Assembly: GCF_019683635.1 (NCBI RefSeq)
Contig: NZ_JADGIA010000035.1
Location: 1-32,126 of the forward strand
Source of the DNA: Thermogemmatispora sp.
GTDB taxonomy: Bacteria > Chloroflexota > Ktedonobacteria > Ktedonobacterales > Ktedonobacteraceae
Reading direction: 5' to 3'
Length of the DNA: 32,126 nucleotides
A program made the translations under genes and the position numbers. Shown here piece after piece: positions 1-8,358 of the stretch (positions within the stretch are counted from its first letter, which is position 1; every line of letters begins with the position of its first letter). A model generated the notes under the pieces. It saw nothing but the letters and a program-made list of their open reading frames with translations, did not search any database and was not told the origin of the DNA.

Positions 1-291
1 TCAGGCTGTAGCTGGCTGGCTTGCAGGGAGAGACGGCTGTATGCCATAATGAAGAGGTTCTTTTCCGATCGAGCAAGCGAGAGAGAGAAAGGCAAGGACA
101 GGGACGGAACTCCGTTCTCCTGACGCCAGCGGAGGCAACGGCAAGCCCTCCGCCAACCAGGCAACAGCTGGCACAGCGGCAGCGTGTCATGCTCTGTCAC
201 TGTCCATAAACGCAGACCGTGCCTGAAGAGAGCTGCGCAGAGGGATCAGTTGGAGAGAGCAGCAAGCAATGCTCTAGCGAAGGAGTGTCGC
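1..291. other. Leading stretch with no recognised gene
   Basis: Frames open across this stretch have compositions unlike real proteins, and no clear promoter was found. The last bases carry an AAGGAG ribosome binding site (280-285) that fixes the start of the following ATPase at 292. The promoter of the importer operon is probably here or upstream of the window, but I cannot point to a -35/-10 pair. Confidence 0.5.
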
Positions 292-1299
292 ATGGCCAGA
301 ATCGCATTCCATGAGGTCAGCAAGTATTACCGCGGTGCCAGCAAGCCCGCCGTTGATCATGTCAGCTTCGAGGTCGCCGAAAGCTCGATCTGTATGCTGC
401 TGGGCACCTCCGGCTCGGGCAAAACAACCCTGCTGCGCATGGTTAATCGCCTGATCGAGCCAAGCAGCGGTACGATTACCATTGATGGCCACTCTATTCT
501 GGAAGAAAACCCCATTCAGCTGCGCCGGCGCATTGGCTATGTCATTCAGCAGGTCGGCCTCTTCCCTCACATGACCATTGCCGAGAATGTGCGCCTGACT
601 GCCGAAATCGCTGGCTGGTCTAAGGCCCGCATGGAGAGGCGTGTCGATGAGTTGCTGACCCTGGTGGGCCTGGACCCCGCAGAATATCGCCGGCGCTACC
701 CCCGTCAGCTCTCTGGCGGCCAGCAGCAACGCGTCGGCCTGGCTCGCGCCCTGGCCGCAGACCCGGCCATCCTCCTGATGGACGAGCCGTTCGGTGCGCT
801 AGATGCCATTACGCGCGTCCATCTACAGGACGAGCTACAGCGCATCCAGCGCGAGATGCGCAAGACGATCCTGTTCGTCACTCACGATGTGGAGGAGGCT
901 TTTCGCCTGGGGGACCAGATCGCGATTCTTTCCGAGGGTCGCCTTGTGCAGATTGGCACCCCGGTTGATCTGCTGCTGAAGCCAGCTAACGAGTTTGTGA
1001 GCCGCCTTATCGGGTCCGATAATATTCAGCGTCAGCTTCAGTACCTGCCCGTGAGGAGCGCGATGCTGACAGGCATAGAGGCAGCCGGCGGCAATGAGAA
1101 CCAGCCACGCTGCTCTTCAGAGGCAACGCTGCTAGAGGCCCTGATGAGCCTGATCGCCTCTGGCGCTCACACTCTGATTGTCTACGATGAGCAGAGCCAG
1201 GCCCCCATCGGCACTATTACCCTGAGCGCGATCAATCAGGCAATCACTACCGTCCGGCATGCAGAGGGAGAAAAGGCAACGGCCAGCCCAACTCACTAA
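292..1299 (+). CDS. opuCA: Osmoprotectant ABC transporter ATP-binding protein (OpuCA/ProV-like)
   Basis: This is the ATPase that would power uptake of a quaternary-amine compatible solute such as glycine betaine, choline or carnitine, working at the inner face of the membrane with the two permeases downstream. The 335-residue protein has Walker A GTSGSGKTT at 38-46, a Q-loop at 86-87, the signature LSGGQQQR at 140-147, Walker B ILLMDE at 160-165 and the switch histidine at 198. After about residue 245 a tail of roughly 90 residues ends in a segment that reads like one CBS domain (SGAHTLIVYDEQSQAPIGTI); OpuCA proteins often carry two. The frame stays open upstream to 184, but ATG 292 has AAGGAG six bases before it and starts at the normal family N-terminus. 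Family assignment is firm; the substrate is inferred from the operon. Confidence 0.9.
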   Translation: MARIAFHEVSKYYRGASKPAVDHVSFEVAESSICMLLGTSGSGKTTLLRMVNRLIEPSSGTITIDGHSILEENPIQLRRRIGYVIQQVGLFPHMTIAENVRLTAEIAGWSKARMERRVDELLTLVGLDPAEYRRRYPRQLSGGQQQRVGLARALAADPAILLMDEPFGALDAITRVHLQDELQRIQREMRKTILFVTHDVEEAFRLGDQIAILSEGRLVQIGTPVDLLLKPANEFVSRLIGSDNIQRQLQYLPVRSAMLTGIEAAGGNENQPRCSSEATLLEALMSLIASGAHTLIVYDEQSQAPIGTITLSAINQAITTVRHAEGEKATASPTH

Positions 1300-1300
1300 A

Positions 1301-1317
1301 GCCCGGCAGAGCCGGGC
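1301..1317 (+). repeat. Compact GC hairpin after the ATPase stop codon
   Basis: GCCCGGC at 1301-1307 and GCCGGGC at 1311-1317 form a perfect 7-bp stem with a three-base loop, beginning one base after the TAA. No T-run follows, so it is not a canonical terminator. It may stabilise the upstream message or attenuate read-through into the permeases. Confidence 0.5.
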
Positions 1318-1421
1318 AAGGGGCGCTGAGCTGCTCCGGCGAGGATGGTAGACCATCTGCTCCCAGTAGCTGTTTTGTTGCCTCTGGGCCTCTAGACCAT
1401 TTTTCCTTTACGGGGTTCTCT

Positions 1422-2081
1422 ATGCGTTATTTAACAAGTCCTTCAAGTTATGATCTTTCCGATCCAAGCAGCATACCTAACCTTCTTTTACAGCACCTCA
1501 CCATAGTGGCGATTAGCATGCTGATCGCCCTGGCTATTGCCTTCCCGCTTGCACTCCTGATTGTGCGCTATCGCCGCCTGCGCCTTCCTGTCATTACTTT
1601 GATGGGCTTGCTCTACACGATCCCCGGCTTGGCCCTGATCGGTATTCTGGTCACGGTCACCGGGCTATCGCTGGGCACGGTAATCATTCCTCTGGTGCTC
1701 TATGCCCAGCTGGTGCTGGTACGCAACATCTCTACGGCTATCAGTAGCATCGATCCGTTGCTGATCGAGGTTGGGCGGGCAATGGGCATGAACCGGTTCC
1801 AGATTCTCTGGCGTGTCACACTGCCGTTGGCCATGCCCGTGATTATAGCAGGGATTCGCGTAGCCACCGTCACGACAATTGGCATTGCTTCACTGGCTTC
1901 GTTAGTAGACCAGGGAGGGCTGGGCGACTTGATTTTCAAGAGCATCCCCTTGGGAGACTACGATACGATCCTGGGTGGAGCGATTCTTCTGGCGCTCTTT
2001 GCGCTCGTAGCCGATCTCCTGCTGCTTTTGTTACAGCGCGCGCTGGAGCGTGGGCACAGTCAGGTAGCCCTGGCATCTTAG
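1422..2081 (+). CDS. opuCB: Osmoprotectant ABC transporter permease (OpuCB-like)
   Basis: One of two inner-membrane permeases of the importer. The 219-residue protein, close to the usual family length of about 215, contains five to six hydrophobic segments starting near residue 20. It has the cytoplasmic EAA coupling loop at about 116-139 (EVGRAMGMNRFQILWRVTLP), where the ATPase docks. It lies 122 bp after the ATPase, a gap that holds a hairpin, and 39 bp before the second permease. The ribosome binding site before ATG 1422 is weak (GGGG at a distance). The family BPD_transp_1 is clear; the choice between OpuCB and the paralogous OpuCD or YehW/YehY names rests only on gene order and length. 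Confidence 0.88.
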   Translation: MRYLTSPSSYDLSDPSSIPNLLLQHLTIVAISMLIALAIAFPLALLIVRYRRLRLPVITLMGLLYTIPGLALIGILVTVTGLSLGTVIIPLVLYAQLVLVRNISTAISSIDPLLIEVGRAMGMNRFQILWRVTLPLAMPVIIAGIRVATVTTIGIASLASLVDQGGLGDLIFKSIPLGDYDTILGGAILLALFALVADLLLLLLQRALERGHSQVALAS

Positions 2082-2120
2082 GCCAGCCTGGTGGCGAAGC
2101 CTTAAAGGGAGGAGATCCCC

Positions 2121-2798
2121 ATGTTGCTCGTCCAATTGTGGCAGTTCATTCTTGATCCAGCCAATGCTTTTTGGGACCATACGGTCGCTTACCTGGAGGT
2201 CTGCGCTGTCTCAGTGGCCCTGGCGACTGTGCTCGGCATTGCCATCGGGGTGGCCGTGGTTCGCAGTCCTCTGCTGTCATTCCTGGCTGTTAATCTCAGT
2301 GGTCTGATGCGCGCCATCCCCATTATTGCTTTCCTGGCTGCTGCTCTCCCCTACCTGGGCGTGGGCTTTAAGCCGACGATCGTCGCTTTGACGCTGCTGG
2401 GGATTCCGCCGATTCTGCTCAATACCTATACCGGCATCCGCAACATCGAGCCTGCGATTATCGATGCTGCACGTGGGATGGGCCTCAATACCCGGCAGAT
2501 CCTGCTGCGCATCCAGGTGCCGCTAGTGCTGCCGATCGTAGCCGCAGGCGTGCGCACTTCGGCAGTGCAGATTGTGGCAACGGCCACGTTAGCGGCAATT
2601 ATTGGGGCTGGAGGCTATGGCGAGTACATTGTAAATGGCCTCTATGAGTTTAAGACAGTTCAGATTCTGGCAGGGGCTCTGCCGGTGGCTCTGCTGGCAA
2701 TGCTGATTGAGCTGCTGATGGGCTGGCTCCAGCGCGCCCTGACGCCCGCCGGTCTGCGGGTCCAGGAGGTAGCTTTGAGTGAAGCTGCACGGGCTTGA
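2121..2798 (+). CDS. opuCD: Osmoprotectant ABC transporter permease (OpuCD-like)
   Basis: The second permease, 225 residues, homologous in layout to the preceding one and expected to pair with it as a heterodimer. Hydrophobic segments begin near residues 25, 55, 85, 135 and 180, and the EAA loop lies at about 115-139 (DAARGMGLNTRQILLRIQVP). A strong GGGAGGAG ribosome binding site just upstream supports ATG 2121. The next gene, the binding protein, starts 133 bp later at 2932, so the four genes read as one transcription unit in the order ATPase, permease, permease, binding protein. Confidence 0.88.
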   Translation: MLLVQLWQFILDPANAFWDHTVAYLEVCAVSVALATVLGIAIGVAVVRSPLLSFLAVNLSGLMRAIPIIAFLAAALPYLGVGFKPTIVALTLLGIPPILLNTYTGIRNIEPAIIDAARGMGLNTRQILLRIQVPLVLPIVAAGVRTSAVQIVATATLAAIIGAGGYGEYIVNGLYEFKTVQILAGALPVALLAMLIELLMGWLQRALTPAGLRVQEVALSEAARA

Positions 2799-2931
2799 GG
2801 ATCAAGCCGGAGTGAGAGTCAGCCGGTCGTTTCTGCCTTTCACTCACTATGTGACCTTCCATTCTTGCTTGATGGCTATACTGAGAATGGAGTCAGCCTA
2901 TCCCTATTTGGATTATATGAGGAGAGAGTCT

Positions 2932-3882
2932 ATGCGTTCTATTGCCTTGCTAGTGCGCTTGCGCGCGCTGCTCCTGCTGTCTGTGGTGGGAATCAGCTTG
3001 ATGACCCTTGCCGCCTGTGGTGGCACTTCCAGCTCGGGTAGTGGGTCCTCTCCTAATAGCCAGATCACCTTGACGGTCGGCGGGAAGCTCGATGTCGAGG
3101 CTCAGCTTCTGACAAAGATGTACACCCTCCTGCTGCGCCACGCTGGCTTTAAGGTGATTGAAAAGCCCGCCCTTGGCACCAACGATGTGGTCTTTAACGC
3201 CATTACGAGCGGCGCTATCGATCTCTATCCCGAATTTACGGCCACGGGCCTGCAGCGTCTGGGTCTGCAGACGACGCATGATCCGCAGAAGGACTACGAG
3301 CTGGTGAAGCAGGGCTTTGAGAGTAAGTATAAGATTGTCTGGCTGGATGTGGCGCCGCTCAACGATACCTATGGGATCTGCGCCCCCAAGATGGCCGCCG
3401 CACCTTTGCAGATTACGAAGCTCTCTCAGCTTCCGGCTGCTGTGGCTTCGCAGTTGACAGTTGCGGCCCCAACGGATGGGCAGGAGCCTCTACAGACGAT
3501 GGAGTCGATCTATGGCGTCCATTTCAAGAAGGTGATCGTCATGGATGAGGCGCTGACCTTTAACGCCGTGAAGCAGAATCAGGCACAGCTGAATGTCTGC
3601 TATACGACGAGCGCGCTCATCGATCAGAACGGCTTTGTACTGCTGCAAGACGATAAGAACGCTTTTCCGATTTACAATCCGGCCCCTATTGTGCGGGAGG
3701 ATACTCTGAAGAAAGCTCCAGCTATCGCTACAGCTCTCAATCCTCTGGCTCCAAAGCTAACCACCCAGGTTAGCATCGATCTGCAGCGTCAGGTGACTCA
3801 GGCCGTCAACAGCGGTACGCCACGCTCCCAGGCGATTACACAGGTGGCAACGAACTGGCTGAAGAGCGTCGGCCTGCTCTAG
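2932..3882 (+). CDS. opuCC: Glycine betaine/choline-type substrate-binding lipoprotein (OpuCC-like)
   Basis: The extracytoplasmic binding protein of the importer, anchored by an N-terminal lipid. The chosen 316-residue product starts MRSIALLV and has a signal peptide ending in the lipobox L26-A27-A28-C29, followed by a Gly/Ser-rich tether (GGTSSSGSGS). The OpuAC-type body opens with the stretch around DVEAQLLTKMYTLLLRHAGF and contains the family hallmark DLYPEFTATG, which is close to the YPEYTGTG of choline/betaine binders. The frame is open back to 2779, but GAGGAGAGAG at 2919-2928 and the signal peptide favour ATG 2932. The ligand-cage aromatic residues cannot be assigned without a structure alignment, so the ligand is only inferred. 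Confidence 0.9.
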   Translation: MRSIALLVRLRALLLLSVVGISLMTLAACGGTSSSGSGSSPNSQITLTVGGKLDVEAQLLTKMYTLLLRHAGFKVIEKPALGTNDVVFNAITSGAIDLYPEFTATGLQRLGLQTTHDPQKDYELVKQGFESKYKIVWLDVAPLNDTYGICAPKMAAAPLQITKLSQLPAAVASQLTVAAPTDGQEPLQTMESIYGVHFKKVIVMDEALTFNAVKQNQAQLNVCYTTSALIDQNGFVLLQDDKNAFPIYNPAPIVREDTLKKAPAIATALNPLAPKLTTQVSIDLQRQVTQAVNSGTPRSQAITQVATNWLKSVGLL

Positions 3883-3929
3883 AAACGCTCGGCGCGCCTG
3901 CCTCAGACGCGCATTCAGGCTTTGACCGA

Positions 3930-3973
3930 CAGGGCTGCTACCCGCCTATCCACGGCCAACGGTAGCAGCCCTG
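3930..3973 (+). terminator. Terminator-like hairpin after the importer operon
   Basis: CAGGGCTGCTACC (3930-3942) and GGTAGCAGCCCTG (3961-3973) form a perfect 13-bp stem with an 18-base loop, 47 bases after the last gene of the operon. Only a short CTTTG follows, so termination may be imperfect or need a factor. Confidence 0.6.
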
Positions 3974-4167
3974 CTTTGCCTGGCCGAGGTTAGCCACCAG
4001 CTCCCGCTCGTAGCGATCTTATCCGTTTTCTCCCTTCGTTCCCCTAGACGGTGTAGAACCCGTTGAGCAAGAGCCAACAGAGGAGTCATGTGCTATGATG
4101 AATGCGACCGAGGCCGCAGTCAGGCGGCCCTGCTCTTGCTTCCCAATCTTCGGTCTGGGAGACAGTG

Positions 4168-5604
4168 ATGACACGATTGGCCAGAGAGGCCGAGCAGCAA
4201 AAGATATGCAAGCCAACAGCTTTATCGCTGCCTTCAAGCCTACGTCTTGCCTTACTTGTTCTGCTGTTGCTTCTAGAGTTGCTTTTACAAATACCTCTGC
4301 TGATCAATCCTCCGACTACGGATAGCCCCGCTCCTCTGATCAATGCTTTCGTCTGGCACTGGCTGCTGACTTTTCTTCCCTATTTGCTCGCCTGTCTGGT
4401 TGTTTTGACCAGTCCGCCGCCAGCAGGGCGGGCGCGCGCTCTTGAGCTTGGGTTGCTCCTCGGCGGGGCCTTGCTGCTGCGTTTGATGCTCCTGCCTCTC
4501 TCTCCCGTTCTTTCGCCGGACGCCTGGCGCTACTTGTGGGACGCGCGTGTAACCTTGCTGGGCTACAGTCCCTATGTCTATGCTCCTGGCGATCCGCATT
4601 TCATCCACCTGCGCGACTTTGTCTTTGCCAATAGTCGCTATCGCAATGTGCCAACGCTCTACCCGCCCGGGGCCCAGCTCTTTTTTCTGATCAGCTATCT
4701 GCTGGCGCCCAGCAATCTGACGGTTTTGAAGGCGATCTTTGTGGGCTGCGACTGGCTGACCTGCGCAGCTCTGGCCTGGCTGCTGTATCAGAGGGGCAAG
4801 GACCCAGGACGTTGTGTACTCTATGCCTGGTGTCCGCTGCCAGTTGTAGAGTTCGCCATTCAGGGCCACGTCGATGCGCCAGCGGTGCTTTTGACAATCT
4901 TAACGCTGCTGGCAGCAGAATATACCAGCCGCCGCGGACGGGCTGCAACCGGCTTTCTGTTGGGCATGGCAACGCTGGTACGCCTTTATCCAGCCCTGCT
5001 GCTGCTGGCCCTTGTCCGGCGTCGCGACCGGCTGCTGCTGACAACCTGGGCCGCAACGCTGGTCGCCGGTTACCTGCCGTATCTGATTCTGGGGCAAGGC
5101 CAGGTGCTCAGTCCCTTTGAGAGCTATGCCGGCAGCTATACCCCGAACGCAGGCTTACCTCAGCAACTGAGCCACTGGTTGGGCCTGCATACCTCTCTGA
5201 ATCCGGTCTTGCTGCATTGGCTGGAGGAGGCCGCGATCGGGGCAATGATGGGAGGGTCGGCGCTGGCAGTGCTCTGGCTGCGCTGGCGGCACCACATCGC
5301 TGGGGAGACTGCAGCGCTCTTACTGATCAGCGCCTTGTTCGCCGTGTCAGCCCATATTTTCCCCTGGTATACAACCGTGCTGATTCCGCTGGCCGCGTTG
5401 CTCCTTAGCTCCAGCGAGAGCAAGCTGGGATTGGGAAGGGCGACAGCTTTCTGGGCCTGGTATTTTGCCTGCGCGACTCCCCTGGCCTACTTTTTCATGT
5501 ATAAACGCGACTGGACGCTCTACTATGCGCTGGTCTATTGGCCTCCGCTCCTCGGGCTGACACTGGCCATAGTGCTGAGCCTGTGTCGTCGCGTCTCTAA
5601 GTAG
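4168..5604 (+). CDS. GT-C/GT87-like integral membrane glycosyltransferase
   Basis: A 478-residue polytopic protein with about eleven hydrophobic segments. It probably transfers a sugar from a polyprenyl-phosphate donor on the outer face of the membrane, as polyprenol-dependent mannosyltransferases of the DUF2029/GT87 and related GT-C families do. The marker is the first outer loop at about residues 116-130 of the chosen product (SPDAWRYLWDARVTLLGYSP), which matches the Asp-x-x-Arg-Tyr-x-Trp-Asp pattern of these enzymes. ATG 4168 is preceded by GGGAGAC at 4157-4163 with five-base spacing, and the upstream in-frame extension to 4102 lacks such a site. No glycan gene neighbours are present, so acceptor and sugar are unknown. 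It stands alone between the importer terminator and a convergent small gene. Confidence 0.75.
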   Translation: MTRLAREAEQQKICKPTALSLPSSLRLALLVLLLLLELLLQIPLLINPPTTDSPAPLINAFVWHWLLTFLPYLLACLVVLTSPPPAGRARALELGLLLGGALLLRLMLLPLSPVLSPDAWRYLWDARVTLLGYSPYVYAPGDPHFIHLRDFVFANSRYRNVPTLYPPGAQLFFLISYLLAPSNLTVLKAIFVGCDWLTCAALAWLLYQRGKDPGRCVLYAWCPLPVVEFAIQGHVDAPAVLLTILTLLAAEYTSRRGRAATGFLLGMATLVRLYPALLLLALVRRRDRLLLTTWAATLVAGYLPYLILGQGQVLSPFESYAGSYTPNAGLPQQLSHWLGLHTSLNPVLLHWLEEAAIGAMMGGSALAVLWLRWRHHIAGETAALLLISALFAVSAHIFPWYTTVLIPLAALLLSSSESKLGLGRATAFWAWYFACATPLAYFFMYKRDWTLYYALVYWPPLLGLTLAIVLSLCRRVSK

Positions 5605-5734
5605 AGGCCGCCTGATAAGGAGGCGCTGCGTCATTGCCGCGCCCCGTCCGCTGTCAGAGATGCTTTAGACTTTAGATTTTCGCAGGCAGCTTCCTCGCAG
5701 AGCCGGCTACTTGTGAGAATAGGACAGCTTCTTG

Positions 5735-5962
5735 TTACGACGTCCGCTCATCATAAGGTGAGCGACGATAGAGGTAGAGATAGGTCTCATGAGCGCTGCG
5801 GCCCGAGGGACGCGCATGGTCGATGGGTAGAAACCAGGAGCCGCGCCGCTGCCATTCGGGGCTATCGGGACCATCGCGGCTATCCGCTCCCCAGAGAAGG
5901 GCCGCGAGGTCGAACAAGGCGATCAGCAAGATCAATAGTAAGAGGAGAAGCATACAAGTCAC
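5735..5962 (-). CDS. Small single-pass membrane protein of unknown function
   Basis: A 75-residue product starting at GTG 5962, six bases after a perfect AGGAGG (5974-5969), which is the main evidence that the gene is real. Residues 4-24 are almost pure Leu/Ile/Ala and form one membrane span. A hydrophilic tail follows, with WGADSRDGPDSPEWQRRG, a motif resembling the short tails of small actinobacterial and Chloroflexota membrane proteins. The frame extends upstream to a TTG at 5998 without a ribosome binding site. I do not recognise a family or function. It is convergent with the glycosyltransferase and divergent from the methyltransferase. Confidence 0.55.
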   Translation of the reverse strand: MTCMLLLLLLILLIALFDLAALLWGADSRDGPDSPEWQRRGSWFLPIDHARPSGRSAHETYLYLYRRSPYDERTS

Positions 5963-6413
5963 CAGGTACCTCCTGAATGAGGACAGGCCATGTGCCAACC
6001 AACGTACTTGGACTGACGGCGACCGTGCGCAGCGGTAGCTAGCAGCTGCCTTGCTGCCTGGGGAGAGATCAGATTAACGACCAGGTCTAGCCACATCCCG
6101 CCCGCTCATGTTGCCATCGTTATTCTTCCTTTCCTAGAAACAACTATAGAAGAAAGATGGTTGCGTAACCACAGCCAATCTACAGCTTTTCACAGGAATC
6201 AATGCGGGCCAATCGCGCGCTCTCCGCTGGCGTAGCCCTGACAGTCGTCCCATTCGCCCATAGCCCTCCTCGTCCCCGGCTATTTGATCAGGAAGCCTTG
6301 GGAAAGGCTAGCCCCATACTGGTCCCAGAGGGCAGGGCATGGTATCATAGCTATAGTAAACACATGATCCCTCATCAGGAGAGCATCGCCAGCCCGAGGG
6401 ATGAGAGAGGTGG
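5963..6413. other. Divergent intergenic region before the R-M locus
   Basis: About 450 bp between the small membrane gene and the methyltransferase. It contains a short palindrome TGGTT-GCGT-AACCA (6158-6171) and TATAGT boxes readable on the minus strand (6148-6143) and plus strand (6352-6357), neither with a convincing -35. Open frames across it look like shadows. Promoters for both flanking genes probably lie here. Confidence 0.35.
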
Positions 6414-7382
6414 TTGTCCGTGGCTTTTAGAGCGCGAGCCCAGAAAGGGGAGCGAGAACTACCGAGCTTTTTTGGAGAACCTGTGAGACGAGGTATTGTT
6501 TACGAGCCACCTGCCGCTCACAGAGAGGAACCTTACTTATTCTATCGTCATCCTCATGGGGAGATTTGGGTCGGAGATGCTATTGCCTGGCTGCGCTCGC
6601 TGGAAAGTGAATCCGTCGATCTCATCTTTGCTGACCCGCCTTACAATATCAAAAAAGCTGAATGGGACAGCTTTGAATCACAGCAGGCATACGTGGACTG
6701 GTCGTTGCAGTGGATCGAGCAGGCCGCGCGCGTGCTGAAGCCAACAGGTACCCTCTATATCTGCGGTTACTCCGAGATTCTAGCCGACCTGCGCCTGCCC
6801 GCTTCCCGCTATTTCCAAGGTTGCCGCTGGCTTGTCTGGCATTACAAGAACAAAGCGAATCTTGGTAGAGACTGGGGACGCTCGCATGAAAGCATCCTCC
6901 ATTTCCGCAAGACGCGGCAATTCACGTTTAATATTGATGCGGTACGCATCCCCTATGGCAACCATACCCTGAAGTATCCTGAGCATCCACAAGCTGCAAG
7001 TAGCCAGTATGGACGAGGCCACTCGCACCTCTGGCAGCCACATCCACACGGAGCCAAGCCGCGCGATGTCTTGGAGATCCCCACGACCTGTAACGGCATG
7101 CACGAGAAAACTCCTCACCCAACACAGAAGCCTGAAGAGCTGCTGCGCAAAATAGTGCTTGCCTCTTCCAACGCCGGCGATCTGATCCTTGACCCCTTCA
7201 TCGGCTCCGGCACCACTGCTGTTGTCGCCGAGCAGCTCAAGCGCCGCTGGAAGGGCTGCGATATATCCGTCGAGTACTGTCGTTGGGCAGTCGAACGCCT
7301 CGAGCTTGTCGAGGACTGGCCAATAGAGAGGTGGGTTTTATATGACCAGGAGAACGCCAGGCGCAGACAGTCAATCAGATGA
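6414..7382 (+). CDS. Beta-class site-specific DNA methyltransferase of an R-M system
   Basis: This enzyme would methylate adenine N6 or cytosine N4 within a recognition site and protect the host from the nuclease encoded next. In the 322-residue product the catalytic motif DPPYN (74-78) comes before the AdoMet-binding motif DPFIGSGTT (260-268). That order is typical of the beta class in the N6_N4_Mtase family. HPTQKPEEL (235-243) is the usual motif just upstream of the AdoMet site. DPPY rather than SPPY leans toward m6A. The start is uncertain: TTG 6414 or GTG 6420 follow GAGAGG (6404-6409), while GTG 6483 follows GGAG (6474-6477) and would give 299 residues. Its last 41 bases overlap the nuclease gene, which suggests coupled translation. 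Sequence specificity cannot be read. Confidence 0.88.
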   Translation: MSVAFRARAQKGERELPSFFGEPVRRGIVYEPPAAHREEPYLFYRHPHGEIWVGDAIAWLRSLESESVDLIFADPPYNIKKAEWDSFESQQAYVDWSLQWIEQAARVLKPTGTLYICGYSEILADLRLPASRYFQGCRWLVWHYKNKANLGRDWGRSHESILHFRKTRQFTFNIDAVRIPYGNHTLKYPEHPQAASSQYGRGHSHLWQPHPHGAKPRDVLEIPTTCNGMHEKTPHPTQKPEELLRKIVLASSNAGDLILDPFIGSGTTAVVAEQLKRRWKGCDISVEYCRWAVERLELVEDWPIERWVLYDQENARRRQSIR

Positions 7383-8358
7383 TTATAACCTCATTCTGCG
7401 GAGATTGCAGAAAAAGATGCTTGATACTCTTGCATTCCAGCAATTAGACGAATATAAAGATTATTGCACCGATTTCATAAAATTTATGAAAATATCGCCG
7501 ATAGAGCGCATTGTCTCTCCTTCGCATCCACAATATATGTTCTTAAATTACCAGAATCTAGTAGGAGTAAGAAGAATAACGCGCCCAATAAATACCAATT
7601 TATTTATTGATGATATTGATGAGTTTGAATATAACTTTGAAGGCTTCAAAGGCATGCTGGAAGACCTGCGTCTTGCAAGAGGGGAGCAGGCCGCCCTTTC
7701 GCGATTTTCCCAGGCAGATAGTGTAATTAATCGCGTAGTCTACACTATCCAGCAGATCATCGGGGGCATTAGCGATTCTTTGGAAAGCTCTAATCAATCT
7801 CGCAAGCGAACGGGTCAATTATTTGAAGGTCTCATTAAGCAGATCTTTCACGAAGTTGGTTTAAAAAGCAGTCCGCGAACAATCCGGCTGCCCGTGCCAG
7901 ATACCTCAGCCGAGCATATGTCATATGAGCTTGATATTGTCCTTTCCCTCAGAGAGAGGCAGCTTTCTTCCTCAGAGACCTATCTGCATTCAGGTGAGAT
8001 TATCGCCTCTATCAAAACCACCAGCAAGGACCGGCTCGATAAGATCTTTCTCGATAAGTATTTGCTCGATAGGCTTCTCCAGAGAAAAACACCAGTTATA
8101 GCCATTTTTCTCCATGATATTCAGAGGGCTACTATTGGCGATAATGAATTCTGTGTCCGATCAACTTTTAAAAGAAACCATTTTCTCGTTTACAGCTATC
8201 TCCTCACACGCCTGGAAGGAGTTTACTATGTAGACTATCGGCCCGAACTGGGTGCAGACCAGAGACTCCAAGGGCAAGTCAGACCCTTTCAGGACCTGCT
8301 CTTTCACGACTTATGGCTGTTACTGAACCAGCCCGATCAGCCAACCGGCACCTCGTAA
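7342..8358 (+). CDS. Putative type II restriction endonuclease, PD-(D/E)XK fold (ScaI-like?)
   Basis: A 338-residue protein overlapping the end of the methyltransferase, started from ATG 7342 behind AGAGGTGG (7327-7334). The position after a methyltransferase is the main functional clue. A likely nuclease core runs from E162 (LFEGLIKQIF) through YELDIV with D198 to EIIASIKTTSKDR (219-231), where K225 would be the catalytic lysine and S223 or E219 stands in the usual acidic position. The KTTSKDR stretch reminds me of ScaI-type enzymes, but I cannot verify that. The gene is far richer in A/T than its neighbours: blocks 7441-7500 and 7561-7620 hold only 17 and 18 G/C of 60. This suggests acquisition from another genome. 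Its stop overlaps the convergent acetyltransferase gene by 22 bp. Confidence 0.75.
   Translation: MTRRTPGADSQSDDYNLILRRLQKKMLDTLAFQQLDEYKDYCTDFIKFMKISPIERIVSPSHPQYMFLNYQNLVGVRRITRPINTNLFIDDIDEFEYNFEGFKGMLEDLRLARGEQAALSRFSQADSVINRVVYTIQQIIGGISDSLESSNQSRKRTGQLFEGLIKQIFHEVGLKSSPRTIRLPVPDTSAEHMSYELDIVLSLRERQLSSSETYLHSGEIIASIKTTSKDRLDKIFLDKYLLDRLLQRKTPVIAIFLHDIQRATIGDNEFCVRSTFKRNHFLVYSYLLTRLEGVYYVDYRPELGADQRLQGQVRPFQDLLFHDLWLLLNQPDQPTGTS

Noticed and set aside
274-729. Minus-strand open frame of 151 codons over the importer ATPase
   Set aside because: It lies wholly antisense to a motif-confirmed ATPase, has no domain character, and mirrors its codon pattern.
4285-4869. Minus-strand frame of 194 codons within the glycosyltransferase
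   Set aside because: It is a shadow of the hydrophobic plus-strand gene, rich in Gln/Arg from reverse-complement Leu and Ala codons.
5605-5640. Hairpin after the glycosyltransferase gene
   Set aside because: Only about five base pairs (CGCCT/AGGCG) and no T-run, so it is too weak to call.
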